Of a stretch of 64,000 nucleotides of DNA, positions 35,312 to 44,065 are shown piece after piece (the first letter of the stretch is position 1; each line of letters opens with the position of its first letter). The stretch comes from an uncultured Johnsonella sp. (GTDB lineage Bacteria > Bacillota > Clostridia > Lachnospirales > Lachnospiraceae): assembly GCA_937927235.1 (NCBI GenBank), contig CALBCM010000035.1, positions 11,842-75,841 on the forward strand, written 5' to 3'. Below the pieces are notes generated by a model. That model was not told where the DNA came from, made no database searches, and worked only from the letters and a program-made list of their open reading frames with translations. The translations under genes were made by a program, and so were the position numbers.

Positions 35312-36367
35312 TTACAGGTATTTTGACATTTCTTCAGCCTTTGGGAAAAGACCGAAAAGCCCTCCTGTATGTATAAAAAGAATATTATCGTATTTTGAAA
35401 AATCTGCGTGAAAACCGGAATCCTCTGCTTTTGAAGCCTTGCTTTCAGAATACTTTATTTCGCTGAGCATGCCTTTAAAGGCTTTGCCGGTATATACGGA
35501 ATCAACAAATATTCCTTCCTGTCTGGCGAGGTGTTTAATGACTTCAAAATCTTCGGCACAGTTAAGTCCGTAGCCCGCTCCCCTGTATAAATCTATTATC
35601 TTCAGGTCTTCTTTTTTTACTCCAAGACTTTCAGGAGTATGAGTGCATTCATTATTTGAAAGGTATTTACAGCACTCTATTATATTTTCGTAGCTTATAT
35701 TTTGAAAATACTCCCTGTCTTCGCTTACGCTGAAGCCTACTATATCATAACCTGCATTATAGGTGATACTGCCGAGTACAAGACCTGCAAAGGTGCCTGT
35801 GGAGCCTACAGTATCTATAATTGCATCGAAATGTATGCCAAGCTCCTTTTCCTGCATAAAAATTTCTTTAACCGCTTCTATATAGCCGAACATACCTATG
35901 GCATTTGAAGCTCCCATAGGAATTATATACGCCTTTCTGTTTTGAGCAGCAAGCTCTCCGGCTATGTCCTGCATGATTTGATTAACATCTTTATAGCTTT
36001 CAGGGCTTATAAGGCGTATGTCGGCACCAAGTATCCTGTCAAGCAGGTAATTTCCTGCAGGGGGCTGCTTTTCTCCGTCCTTAAGCACGAGAACCGACTT
36101 CAGTCCAAGCTTTGCAGCGGCAGCGGCGGTGGCTCTGCAGTGGTTTGACTGGAGGGCGCCGCAGGTTATAAGTGTATCTGCTCCCTGCTCCAGAGCCTCC
36201 GCTATGGAATATTCGAGCTTACGTACCTTATTTCCCGATAATTCCATACCTGTGAGGTCATCTCGCTTGATGTAAATATTTTTATGATATTCTGCTGAAA
36301 TTTTTTCAAGCTTTTCAATTTTTGTAGGAAGACAGGCTAAATTAATTTTAGGTGGTATAGTATACAT
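35312..36367 (-). CDS. D-cysteine desulfhydrase / ACC deaminase family PLP enzyme
   Basis: 351 residues from ATG 36367 (MYTIPPKINLACLPTKIEKL). Fold type II PLP enzyme: IYIKRDDLTGMELSGNKVRKLEY with the PLP lysine in SGNK, CGALQSNHCRATAAAAA, a phosphate-binding loop at GSTGTFAGLVLG and a C-terminal FIHTGGLFGLF. The family includes D-cysteine desulfhydrase (pyruvate, H2S, NH3) and ACC deaminase; key discriminating residues cannot be judged by eye, and D-cysteine desulfhydrase is the more common annotation in anaerobes. An upstream TTG at 36406 lacks a ribosome site. AAGGA is somewhat far (13 bases) from the chosen ATG. Confidence 0.85.
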   Translation of the reverse strand: MYTIPPKINLACLPTKIEKLEKISAEYHKNIYIKRDDLTGMELSGNKVRKLEYSIAEALEQGADTLITCGALQSNHCRATAAAAAKLGLKSVLVLKDGEKQPPAGNYLLDRILGADIRLISPESYKDVNQIMQDIAGELAAQNRKAYIIPMGASNAIGMFGYIEAVKEIFMQEKELGIHFDAIIDTVGSTGTFAGLVLGSITYNAGYDIVGFSVSEDREYFQNISYENIIECCKYLSNNECTHTPESLGVKKEDLKIIDLYRGAGYGLNCAEDFEVIKHLARQEGIFVDSVYTGKAFKGMLSEIKYSESKASKAEDSGFHADFSKYDNILFIHTGGLFGLFPKAEEMSKYL

Positions 36368-36442
36368 TGTGAAATAAAAGTCCTTTCCGCTATTTTTTTT
36401 AGACAAAATATATTATATCAGAAAAAAATAAAAAATAAAACA

Positions 36443-36471
36443 TTGACTGCCGACAATTTTCTATATAGTAT
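36443..36471 (+). promoter_or_regulatory. Promoter upstream of the DUF2974 gene
   Basis: TTGACT (36443-36448), 17-base spacer, TAGTAT (36466-36471). It reads rightward from the divergent gap and gives a leader of about 85 bases. Confidence 0.55.
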
Positions 36472-36561
36472 AAATAAAAACAGAGGGATTTTATAAAGAG
36501 GATAGTTTTGTAATCATTATAGTTATCGTTTTATATTTATTATTAAATGAGGAGATTTAAA

Positions 36562-37704
36562 ATGAGCAATATAATTGATTATATGAAGTGGCGCGGGGAT
36601 TTAAAATTTACCAATGATGCTTTTAATGAGGTTGATAATGTGATACTTGCAGAATTATCATATATAGATTTTGCAGGTATAGTACCTTCAAGAGGAAAGG
36701 GAGGAATCAAGCTTAAAGAAGCTGCAAAAATCTTTCTGCGCTCATTTAAGAAAAAAGAAATTGAAAAAAGAGGCGTTTACCTGCTGACCCCGGTTGAAAT
36801 ACTGAGAAACGCCCGTAAATGCCGCAGATTTTCAGAGATTATGCTCTATAACTATGTGGAAGAAATAAGCAGCGATAAAAATACACAGTTCAGCGCAATT
36901 TCAATGGAGCTTGATGACGGAAGTCTTTATATATCCTACAGCGGCACTGACAGCACTATAGCAGGCTGGAGAGAAAATTTTGCTATGAGCTTTACCGAGA
37001 GCATTCCGGCACAGCAAAAGGCGGTAGATTATATCAATGAAGTCGCTGAGGAAAAAGATGGAGTGCTGCGTGTAGGCGGTCATTCAAAGGGAGGAAACCT
37101 TGCAATTTATGCTGCGATTTATTGTGAAGCCAAGATTAAAAAAAGAATTAAAGAGATTTTTAACAATGACGGACCGGGATTTACAAGGAAGTCGGTTCCA
37201 AAAGAGGATTATGAAACTGTGGCTGATAAGGTAAAGACTTTAATACCTGCCGATTCAATAGTCGGGCTGCTGCTTGAGCATGAGGAAACCGCCATAGTGG
37301 TAGAAAGCACAAGCAGCGGAGTGGCTCAGCATGATGCAGGAAACTGGCAGCTTGAAAGAACTAAATTTGTAAGGGCTAAGGAGCTCAGCAGTGCAGCCAC
37401 CCTGCTTAATAAAGCTATCGTAAACTGGCTGGCAAGACTTAATCCTGATGAAAAAAGAGAGTTTATAAATACTGTTTTTGATATTTTACAGGATAATAAT
37501 ATCAAGAGTACAAGAGATTTTATGAATATATCGCCTGAGGCACTTTTTAATATACTTAAAGAATGGAATCGTGCAAATTCTCAAAAGGAAGACATAATAG
37601 GAAAAACTATGAAGCTGTTTTGGGAGGAGAGCGGAAATGCACTTAAAGAGGAGATAGGAAAATTTATAGACAAAACCTTGCCCAGAAAAAAACGCAGCAA
37701 ATAA
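36562..37704 (+). CDS. DUF2974 (Mbeg1-like) alpha/beta hydrolase
   Basis: 380 residues from ATG 36562, with GAGGAGA before it. The family signature is clear: YISYSGTDSTIAGWRENFAMSF followed by the nucleophile elbow GGHSKGGNLAIYAA (Ser) and FNNDGPGF. It resembles class-3 lipase-like folds; Mbeg1-like proteins are cytosolic and of unknown substrate. No signal peptide. A basic C-terminus (KTLPRKKRSK) may favour membrane or nucleic-acid contact. Next gene starts 28 bases downstream, so they form a pair. Confidence 0.85.
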   Translation: MSNIIDYMKWRGDLKFTNDAFNEVDNVILAELSYIDFAGIVPSRGKGGIKLKEAAKIFLRSFKKKEIEKRGVYLLTPVEILRNARKCRRFSEIMLYNYVEEISSDKNTQFSAISMELDDGSLYISYSGTDSTIAGWRENFAMSFTESIPAQQKAVDYINEVAEEKDGVLRVGGHSKGGNLAIYAAIYCEAKIKKRIKEIFNNDGPGFTRKSVPKEDYETVADKVKTLIPADSIVGLLLEHEETAIVVESTSSGVAQHDAGNWQLERTKFVRAKELSSAATLLNKAIVNWLARLNPDEKREFINTVFDILQDNNIKSTRDFMNISPEALFNILKEWNRANSQKEDIIGKTMKLFWEESGNALKEEIGKFIDKTLPRKKRSK

Positions 37705-37732
37705 AACATGTTTTAAGGAAGAAATTAAATAA

Positions 37733-38803
37733 ATGAAAATACTTATAAGAACAATATCCTTATTTTTAAGCCTGGTGTTAATATATTTACTCTATGTATT
37801 ATTAAGCTATAAAAGATTGCCTGATAAGCTGGAGCTTGAGGTATTATCTCCGGCTGCAGGCTCAGCTGACTATAATGAGGTTAAAATAAATACAGAATAC
37901 ACCGCTTTAACCTATAATATAGGCTTTGGAGCCTATACGCCTGATTTCAGCTTTTTTATGGACGGAGGAAAAAGCTCATGGGCAAAAAGCAAGGCAAGTG
38001 TAGTCAGTGCAGTAGTCGGGGCGGCAGAGTTTATTAAAAATCAAAAGCCTGATTTCTCACTTATACAGGAAGTGGATATAGACGGTACCAGAAGCTATCA
38101 TGTAGATGAATTTGATTTATTCAGTAAGCAGCTTGCTGATTATTATAAAGTATTTGCCCAAAATTATGATTCGGCATTTTTAATGTATCCGCCTGCCCAG
38201 CCTCATGGCAAAAATAAATCGGGAATAGCTTTGTTTTCGCTGTATAAAATTGAGTCTTCTATAAGAAAAAGCTTTCCTATATCAAAAACTCTTTCAAAGC
38301 TTTTAGACCTTGACAGATGCTACAGCATATCAAGACTGCCTGTGGAGAATGGAAAAGAGCTTATTATAATAAATCTTCACATGTCAGCCTATGGACATAG
38401 TGACGAGGTCAGACAGGGACAGATTTCAAAGCTTTTTAATGATATGGCACAGGAATACGAAAAGGGAAATTATGTTCTGTGCGGAGGAGATTTTAACCAT
38501 GACCTTAAGGCAGCAGAGGATGCCGAGGGAGATTTTGAAAGCTATACCTATCCTTTTCCAAGAAGCAATGTGCCGAAGGGATTTTATTTCGGTATGGATA
38601 GACTTGGTGAAGTTGAAAAATCCAAGCTGAGGAATACTTCAAGAGATTCCGGAAAGCCTTTTATAGAAGGAGAAAGTAAGACAGTAACTCTCGACGGGTT
38701 TATATTTTCTGAAAATATTGAGATGATAAGCTATGAAAATCTGAATACTGGTTTTATATTTTCAGATCATGAGCCTGTGAAAACTGTATTTAAACTAAAA
38801 TAA
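37733..38803 (+). CDS. Membrane-anchored endonuclease/exonuclease/phosphatase-family protein
   Basis: 356 residues. N-terminal hydrophobic anchor about residues 5-24, then an EEP (DNase I-like) domain: LTYNIGFGAY (Asn), SLIQEVDIDG (metal Glu), INLHMSAYG (His), GGDFNHDL (Asp-Asn pair) and the C-terminal SDHEPV (catalytic His). All core catalytic residues are present. The domain should lie outside the cytoplasm, so substrates could be nucleotides, nucleic acid or phosphorylated lipids or sugars. Paired with the DUF2974 hydrolase upstream. Confidence 0.88.
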   Translation: MKILIRTISLFLSLVLIYLLYVLLSYKRLPDKLELEVLSPAAGSADYNEVKINTEYTALTYNIGFGAYTPDFSFFMDGGKSSWAKSKASVVSAVVGAAEFIKNQKPDFSLIQEVDIDGTRSYHVDEFDLFSKQLADYYKVFAQNYDSAFLMYPPAQPHGKNKSGIALFSLYKIESSIRKSFPISKTLSKLLDLDRCYSISRLPVENGKELIIINLHMSAYGHSDEVRQGQISKLFNDMAQEYEKGNYVLCGGDFNHDLKAAEDAEGDFESYTYPFPRSNVPKGFYFGMDRLGEVEKSKLRNTSRDSGKPFIEGESKTVTLDGFIFSENIEMISYENLNTGFIFSDHEPVKTVFKLK

Positions 38804-38911
38804 AAGCAGCTGATACAGCAGTACCTAAGTCGAAATTATATAAAACAGTGTAAAATACGATAGGATTATGTACAATCAGAATAAAAAAATAAAAAAAGTT
38901 TTTAAAACCTA

Positions 38912-38955
38912 TTGACAAACTAGGGATTAGGTGTTATAGTTAGTGAGTCCTAACC
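38912..38955 (+). promoter_or_regulatory. Promoter with overlapping inverted repeat, DUF3793-flavodoxin unit
   Basis: TTGACA (38912-38917), 17-base spacer and TATAGT (38935-38940). A GTTAG-TGAGTC-CTAAC inverted repeat (38939-38954) overlaps the -10 and start region, and TTAGG lies in the spacer with CCTAA downstream. TTAGG/CCTAA half-sites resemble DtxR/IdeR-type iron or manganese operators. Together with a flavodoxin target this suggests iron repression; the regulator is not in the window. Confidence 0.55.
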
Positions 38956-38988
38956 AATAAAGGTAAAAAACAGGAGAGAATAAACGAG

Positions 38989-39585
38989 ATGTCTGAAACA
39001 GTGAATGCTAAAGTAATAAGACTACTTAAAGATGGCAGTGAAGACATAAAAGCAGAGCTTAGACTTTTAATACAGTCTGCCCTTGTGCTTAAAGGCTGCA
39101 AACAGTCAAATATGTTCTTTGTGAGAGATGAAGAGCTTTTGATTTTAGCTGATTTGGCAGTAAGGACACGGCTTCGTTTAGCTTTACTGTATTCCCAAAG
39201 AGGCAGGCACCTTGTGTTTATATACAGGAAGAATGAGCTGCTTGATTACCTTAACTCAGAAGAGGTAAGTACCTTATTAAGAGAGTACGGCTATGAGGGA
39301 GAGAGGTTGGAAGGATTTTTTTCAAAACTGAGAAAAAGGATGTCCGGCTTTTATAAGAGAGCTGAGTTGTTTCCTCATGAAATAGGTTTGTTCTTATGCT
39401 ATCCCTTATGTGATATAAAGGGTTTTGTAAAGAACGGGGGACAGAATTTCCTGTTTAGCGGATATTGGAAAGTTTATGATGATTTAGAAGCCACATTAAA
39501 GCTCTTTGCAGACTTTGACAGAGCAAGAGAAAGAGCCGTGAGTGAATGGCTGGCTGGCAGAACTCTTTATGAGATTGCCGCATAA
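38989..39585 (+). CDS. DUF3793-family protein
   Basis: 198 residues, soluble. The family is known from Clostridia, often beside flavodoxin or Fe(II) transport genes. Visible blocks: L.LKGCKQSNMFFVRDEELL, the central LLYSQRGRHLVFIYRKNELLDYL, and FPHEIGLFLCYPLCDIKGFVKNGG, with a family-typical Cys pair region (LCYPLCD) and YWKVYDD. Biochemical role unknown. Expressed from the promoter at 38912 with GGAGAG upstream of the ATG. The gap to flavodoxin is 133 bases and contains a small hairpin GGAAAGT/ACTTTCC (about 39665-39683). Confidence 0.8.
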   Translation: MSETVNAKVIRLLKDGSEDIKAELRLLIQSALVLKGCKQSNMFFVRDEELLILADLAVRTRLRLALLYSQRGRHLVFIYRKNELLDYLNSEEVSTLLREYGYEGERLEGFFSKLRKRMSGFYKRAELFPHEIGLFLCYPLCDIKGFVKNGGQNFLFSGYWKVYDDLEATLKLFADFDRARERAVSEWLAGRTLYEIAA

Positions 39586-39718
39586 ATTCTTTTGTCAACA
39601 TAATAGATGCTACTAATAAATATCAGTTGTGGCATCGCTATATATAAAAGCACCTTTTTAAGCAGGGAAAGTTAAGGACTTTCCAATTTAAATTAAACAA
39701 AAAGGAGAATAATAGAAT

Positions 39719-40150
39719 ATGGAAAAGGTTAGTATTGTTTACTGGAGCCAGACCGGAAATACCGAAGCTATGGCAAAGATGATTGCACAGGGAGCTGAAG
39801 AGGCAGGCGCTAAGGCAGAGCTTATAGAGGTTTCTTCGGCAAATGTGGATGAACTTCTTGCACTTCCGGGATTCGCTATAGGCTGTCCTGCTATGGGAGC
39901 TGAGGAGCTTGAGGATGCAGAGGTTGAGCCGTTTGTAGCTTCAATCGAAGGAAAGGTTTCAGGCAAATCACTTCTTCTCTTTGGTTCATATGACTGGGGC
40001 GATGGAGAATGGATGAGGATTTGGCAGGACAGAATGACTGCAAAGGGAGCCAGCCTTGTTACCGGAGAGGGTGTTATAGCAAATAACGCACCTGATGCTG
40101 AGGCAGAAGCTAAGCTTAAGGCTGCCGGTGCAGAACTTGCAAAGCTGTAA
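39719..40150 (+). CDS. Flavodoxin
   Basis: 143 residues, FMN electron carrier replacing ferredoxin under iron limitation. The FMN phosphate loop is WSQTGNTEAMA; the aromatic-binding loops are GCPAMGAEELED and GSYDWGDGEWM. C-terminal helix LKAAGAELAKL. AAAAGGAG precedes the ATG. Strong Ala/Glu codon content suggests high expression. Likely cotranscribed with the DUF3793 gene, fitting iron-responsive control. Confidence 0.95.
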   Translation: MEKVSIVYWSQTGNTEAMAKMIAQGAEEAGAKAELIEVSSANVDELLALPGFAIGCPAMGAEELEDAEVEPFVASIEGKVSGKSLLLFGSYDWGDGEWMRIWQDRMTAKGASLVTGEGVIANNAPDAEAEAKLKAAGAELAKL

Positions 40151-40209
40151 TCAGTTTTACAACCAGATTAGAGCTTGTGCTATATTCTTAGTTATAGGGC
40201 AGGGACTGT

Positions 40210-40319
40210 CCGAATAAACGCCTGTGGAGATAGTAGGCTACGAAGTCTGTGAAGCAGGAAGCCCGTTGGCTTTAGACAATGAGCAGTTCACTCTACTTAC
40301 ACACCTGATTATTATTCGA
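40210..40319 (+). mobile_element. Structured non-coding element with IS200/IS605-like right-end hairpin (copy A)
   Basis: No gene. CGAATAA (40212-40218) can pair with TTATTCG (40313-40319), enclosing about 95 bases. Inside, 40259-40284 reads GAAGCCCGTTGGCTTTAGACA followed by ATGAG and then CAGTTCAC. This matches the general GAAGCCC..CTTTAG..GAGCAGTTCAC layout seen at right ends of IS200/IS605-type elements that carry tnpB and its guide RNA. A second copy with compensating stem changes lies at 46402-46494. No tnpA or tnpB is present, so it would be a relic, a palindrome-associated element, or a repurposed structured RNA. Confidence 0.5.
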
Positions 40320-40334
40320 CGCAGAACAAATAAA

Positions 40335-40478
40335 AGGTGCTATAATTAATACGGTCTTTCATTTAGACAAGGTCTAAATTTAAGATATATACAGTGTTAC
40401 ACATATTGAAATTTCCTCTTACTTTTGGATATAACCGATAAGGCCTGAGCAACCTTATCGGTTATATTCGTTTTATTT
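40335..40478 (+). ncRNA. Candidate small RNA with its own promoter and terminator
   Basis: An extended -10, TGCTATAAT, lies at 40338-40346. About 15 bases downstream is an 8-bp palindrome ATTTAGAC-AAG-GTCTAAAT (40361-40379). At 40429-40467 a perfect 15-bp stem (ATATAACCGATAAGG / CCTTATCGGTTATAT, loop of 9) is followed by TTCGTTTTATTT, a very strong terminator. No open frame fits between them, so a transcript of about 120 bases is predicted. The terminator may also serve the flavodoxin gene. I could not match it to a known RNA family. Confidence 0.45.
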
Positions 40479-40629
40479 AAAAAAATACTTAAAATATAAA
40501 CACAAAACCACTTCTTTATGATAAGATAATAGCGGCAGAAGACTTTATAAATCTATAGCCGTTTTATATAAGTTTCAATGTCTGCATACGCAGACTTATG
40601 TGTTTAGTATAAGTAAGGGAGGTTTTTTA
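40479..40629 (+). promoter_or_regulatory. Leader region of transketolase gene
   Basis: AT-rich gap with TATGAT and GATAAT boxes near 40517-40530 and a GTCTGC-ATAC-GCAGAC hairpin (about 40579-40594) shortly before GGGAGG and the ATG at 40630. No convincing -35; promoter assignment is tentative. Confidence 0.35.
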
Positions 40630-42615
40630 ATGAATATTGAGAAAAAAGCAGTAAATGCTATACGAATATTATCAGCTGATGCGATACAAAGAGCAAATTC
40701 AGGGCATCCCGGTTTGCCGCTGGGAGCAGCCCCAATAGCGTATGAGCTGTGGGCTGATTGTATGAAACATAATCCGCAGAATCCGAAATGGGAGGACAGA
40801 GACAGGTTTATACTCTCAGGCGGTCACGGCTCGATGCTCTTATATTCACTTTTTCATCTTTTTGGTTATGGAAACCTTTCCATTGAGGATCTCAAAAATT
40901 TCAGACAACTTAATTCACTTACCCCGGGACATCCTGAATATGGACATACAATAGGAGTAGAGGCGACTACAGGACCTCTTGGTGCAGGCATGGCAATGGC
41001 TGTGGGTATGGCAATGGCTGAGGCACATCTGGGAGCAATATTTAATGAAAAAGATTTTAATATAGTGGACCACTATACCTATGTACTTGGAGGGGACGGC
41101 TGCCTTATGGAGGGCATAAGCTCTGAGGCATTTTCGCATGCAGGTACACTCGGACTGCATAAGCTGATAGTTATTTATGATTCTAATAATATAACTATAG
41201 AGGGCACAACTGATATTGCCTTTACTGAAAATGTTATGCAGCGTATGGAAGCCTTCGGCTTTCAGACTCTTGAGGTGGAGGACGGCAATGACCTTTTGGC
41301 TGTAGGTGAGGCTTTAAAGCAGGCAAAGGCAGATAAAACACGCCCTTCATTTATAAAAATAAATACGGTAATAGGCTTTGGCTGCAGTGCAAAACAAGGC
41401 AAAGCCAGTGCTCACGGAGAACCTCTGGGAACTGAAAATATTGAGGATTTAAGAAAAAATCTTGATTGGGATATAAAAGAAAGCTTCATTGTGCCGGAGG
41501 AGGTATATGAGCATTATAAAAAATTAAGTGAAGTTAAATCGGAAGCGGAAAAAGAGTGGAGAGCTTTATTTGAAAAATATTCAGAAAAATATCCTGATAA
41601 ACGCCGACTCTGGGATAAATTTCATTCTGAACCTGATACAGATAAGCTTGATACAGCTGAATTTTGGGAATATGAAGATAAGCCTCAGGCTACAAGAAAT
41701 ATATCGGGCATCGTGATTAACAGGCTTAAAGCTATAATGCCTAATCTGATAGGAGGCTCGGCTGACCTCGCTCCTTCAAATAAATCATATATGAGTGAGG
41801 AGGGAGATTTTACTGCAGAAAATTATCAGGGAAGAAATATTCACTTTGGAGTCAGGGAGCTTGCTATGGCAGGTGAAACAAACGGTATTCTTCTGCATGG
41901 AGGATTAAGACCCTACTGCGCCACCTTTTTTGTGTTTGCTGATTATACCAAGCCTATGCTGAGGCTTGCCTCACTTATGACCATTCCTTCGGTATTTGTA
42001 TTTACCCATGATTCAATAGGTGTCGGAGAGGACGGACCTACACATGAGCCTGTAGAGCAGCTTGCCATGCTCAGAGCAATGCCGAATTTCAATGCCTTCA
42101 GACCGGCAGATGCCCGAGAAACTATTGCGGCCTGGTATAGTGCAGTGACCTCAAAGCACACTCCTACCGCTGTTATATTGAGCAGGCAGAATCTCCCTCA
42201 GCTTGAGGGAAGCTCAAAGGAAGCGCTCAGGGGTGGCTATATAGTTAAGGAGTCGGCTAAAGCCCTGCCTGATGTTATATTGATAGCCTCAGGCTCGGAA
42301 GTAAGTCTTGCAGTACTGGCAGCTGAAGAGCTGTATAAGGAAGGAATAGCTGCGAGGGTGGTAAGCATGCCCTGCAGCGATATATTTGACTGTCAGGACA
42401 ATGAGTATAAAGAAAAAATCTTACCTGCAGGGGTAAGGAAAAGAGTTGCCATAGAAGCGCTGTCTTCCTTTGGCTGGGAGAAGTATGCAGGGCTTGACGG
42501 AATTGTAATAGGCATGAATACTTTTGGGGCAAGTGCGCCTCATGATAAGCTTTTTAAACATTTTGGTTTTACAGTTGAGAGCATTGTAGATAAAACTAAA
42601 TCACTTTTTATATAA
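40630..42615 (+). CDS. tkt: Transketolase
   Basis: TPP enzyme moving two-carbon units in the pentose phosphate pathway. 661 residues from ATG 40630 (GGGAGG upstream); the 40600 in-frame start has no support. Motifs: ANSGHPGLPLGAAP, LTPGHPEYGHTIGVEATTGPLGAG, the TPP/Mg motif LGGDGCLMEG...IYDSNNITIEG, and in the pyrimidine domain GVRELAMAGETNGI, THDSIGVGEDGPTHEPVEQLAMLRA, plus a C-terminal domain ending FGFTVESIVDKTKSL. First gene of a long co-directional run. Confidence 0.97.
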   Translation: MNIEKKAVNAIRILSADAIQRANSGHPGLPLGAAPIAYELWADCMKHNPQNPKWEDRDRFILSGGHGSMLLYSLFHLFGYGNLSIEDLKNFRQLNSLTPGHPEYGHTIGVEATTGPLGAGMAMAVGMAMAEAHLGAIFNEKDFNIVDHYTYVLGGDGCLMEGISSEAFSHAGTLGLHKLIVIYDSNNITIEGTTDIAFTENVMQRMEAFGFQTLEVEDGNDLLAVGEALKQAKADKTRPSFIKINTVIGFGCSAKQGKASAHGEPLGTENIEDLRKNLDWDIKESFIVPEEVYEHYKKLSEVKSEAEKEWRALFEKYSEKYPDKRRLWDKFHSEPDTDKLDTAEFWEYEDKPQATRNISGIVINRLKAIMPNLIGGSADLAPSNKSYMSEEGDFTAENYQGRNIHFGVRELAMAGETNGILLHGGLRPYCATFFVFADYTKPMLRLASLMTIPSVFVFTHDSIGVGEDGPTHEPVEQLAMLRAMPNFNAFRPADARETIAAWYSAVTSKHTPTAVILSRQNLPQLEGSSKEALRGGYIVKESAKALPDVILIASGSEVSLAVLAAEELYKEGIAARVVSMPCSDIFDCQDNEYKEKILPAGVRKRVAIEALSSFGWEKYAGLDGIVIGMNTFGASAPHDKLFKHFGFTVESIVDKTKSLFI

Positions 42616-42637
42616 TTTTTAAAGGTAAGGTAATACA

Positions 42638-44047
42638 ATGGGAGGTATATTCGGCGTAGCAGCTCAGGACAGCTGTGTAATGGATTTGTTTTTCGGTGTT
42701 GATTATCATTCACATCTTGGTACAAAAAGAGGGGGTATGACTGTGTCTGACGGGCAGCACTTTAACAGAGTCATACATAATATAGAAAATTCTCCTTTCA
42801 GAACTAAGTTTGAATATGACGTAGGAGATATGCATGGACATCTCGGGATAGGCTGCATCTCAGATGAAGACCCTCAGCCCTTACTGATACAGTCACATTT
42901 AGGAAGCTTTGCAATTACTACTGTAGGAAAAATATCAAATAAAGACGGCATAGTAGAGAAACTGTATAAAGAGGGCATGACACATTTTCTTGAGCAAAGC
43001 GGAGGGAGAATAAATGCTACAGAGCTGGTAGCGGCACTTATAAACAGAAAGCCGAGTATAGAGGAGGGGATAGAGTATGCAAAGAAGGTCATAGAGGGCT
43101 CTATGAGCATACTGCTTATGACTCATACCGGAATCTATGCGGCAAGAGATCGGTACGGCAGAACTCCTCTTATTATAGGAAAAAAGCAGACCGCCTACTG
43201 TATAACCTTTGAAAATCATGCTTATTTGAATCTGGGCTATACTTTCTGCCGTGAGCTCGGAGCCTCCGAAGTGGTGTTTATAAGTCCTGATGGAGTAAGA
43301 GATATAACACCTGCCCAAGAGGCTATGAGTATCTGTGCTTTTCTATGGGTATACTACGGCTATCCTACAGCCTCGTATGAAGGCAGGAATGTTGAGCGGA
43401 TGCGCTATGACTGCGGAAGCCTGCTTGCGAAAAGAGATGATGCTTCAGCCGACATAATTGCAGGAGTTCCGGATTCGGGGACTGCACATGCCATAGGCTA
43501 TGCAAATGAATCAGGAATACCCTTTGCAAGACCCTTTATAAAATATACACCTACCTGGCCGAGGTCATTTATGCCTACACAGCAGGACCAAAGAAAGCTG
43601 GTGGCAAGAATGAAGCTCATACCTGTTGAAGCTCTGATCAGAGGTAAAAATCTGCTTTTGATTGATGATTCGATAGTAAGGGGAACTCAGCTCAGGGAAA
43701 CTACAGATTTTCTGTATCACAGCGGGGCGAAAAACGTGCATGTAAGGCCTGCCTGTCCTCCGGTAATGTTTGCCTGCAAATATCTGAACTTCTCTCGCTC
43801 CACCTCGGCTTATGATTTAATAGCAAGGCGGGTGATAAGAGAAAGAGAGGGAGAGGAGGCTTCTGAGGAGCTCTTAAAGGACTATGCCGACCCGGACAGC
43901 AAAAATCACAAGGAAATGGTTGAAGAAATTAAAAAGGAGCAGAATTTTACCACTTTAAAATATCAAAGACTTGATGATTTAATTAAATCAATAGGCTTGC
44001 CTGAGTGCAGGCTATGCACCTATTGCTGGAATGGAAAAGAAAAATAA
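42638..44047 (+). CDS. PurF-like amidophosphoribosyltransferase homologue lacking the catalytic cysteine
   Basis: 469 residues with the two-domain plan of glutamine PRPP amidotransferase. The N-terminal Ntn domain starts MGGIFGVAAQ; normal PurF starts MCGI, the Cys becoming the glutaminase nucleophile after Met removal. Here it is Gly, and no other start provides a Cys. The phosphoribosyltransferase domain keeps the PRPP loop LLIDDSIVRGTQLRET and IAGVPDSGTAHAIGYANESGIP. Cysteines like the PurF Fe-S ligands remain, including LCTYC near the C-terminus. It may use free ammonia, or have a regulatory or new PRPP-linked role. It lies between tkt (PRPP precursor supply) and degV, away from other purine genes. 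Confidence 0.85.
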   Translation: MGGIFGVAAQDSCVMDLFFGVDYHSHLGTKRGGMTVSDGQHFNRVIHNIENSPFRTKFEYDVGDMHGHLGIGCISDEDPQPLLIQSHLGSFAITTVGKISNKDGIVEKLYKEGMTHFLEQSGGRINATELVAALINRKPSIEEGIEYAKKVIEGSMSILLMTHTGIYAARDRYGRTPLIIGKKQTAYCITFENHAYLNLGYTFCRELGASEVVFISPDGVRDITPAQEAMSICAFLWVYYGYPTASYEGRNVERMRYDCGSLLAKRDDASADIIAGVPDSGTAHAIGYANESGIPFARPFIKYTPTWPRSFMPTQQDQRKLVARMKLIPVEALIRGKNLLLIDDSIVRGTQLRETTDFLYHSGAKNVHVRPACPPVMFACKYLNFSRSTSAYDLIARRVIREREGEEASEELLKDYADPDSKNHKEMVEEIKKEQNFTTLKYQRLDDLIKSIGLPECRLCTYCWNGKEK

Positions 44048-44065
44048 GTATAATAGGAGATAAGC

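Noticed and set aside
28228..36367. Mobile genomic island for the minus-strand block
   Set aside because: No integrase, transposase, att-like repeats or tRNA at its ends, and codon usage looks similar to neighbours by eye.
40210..40319. 6S RNA or SRP RNA in the flavodoxin-tkt gap
   Set aside because: The long irregular hairpin first suggested 6S, but the conserved central bubble and the SRP GGAAGG-type apical motifs are not there; the right-end-like hairpin explains it better.
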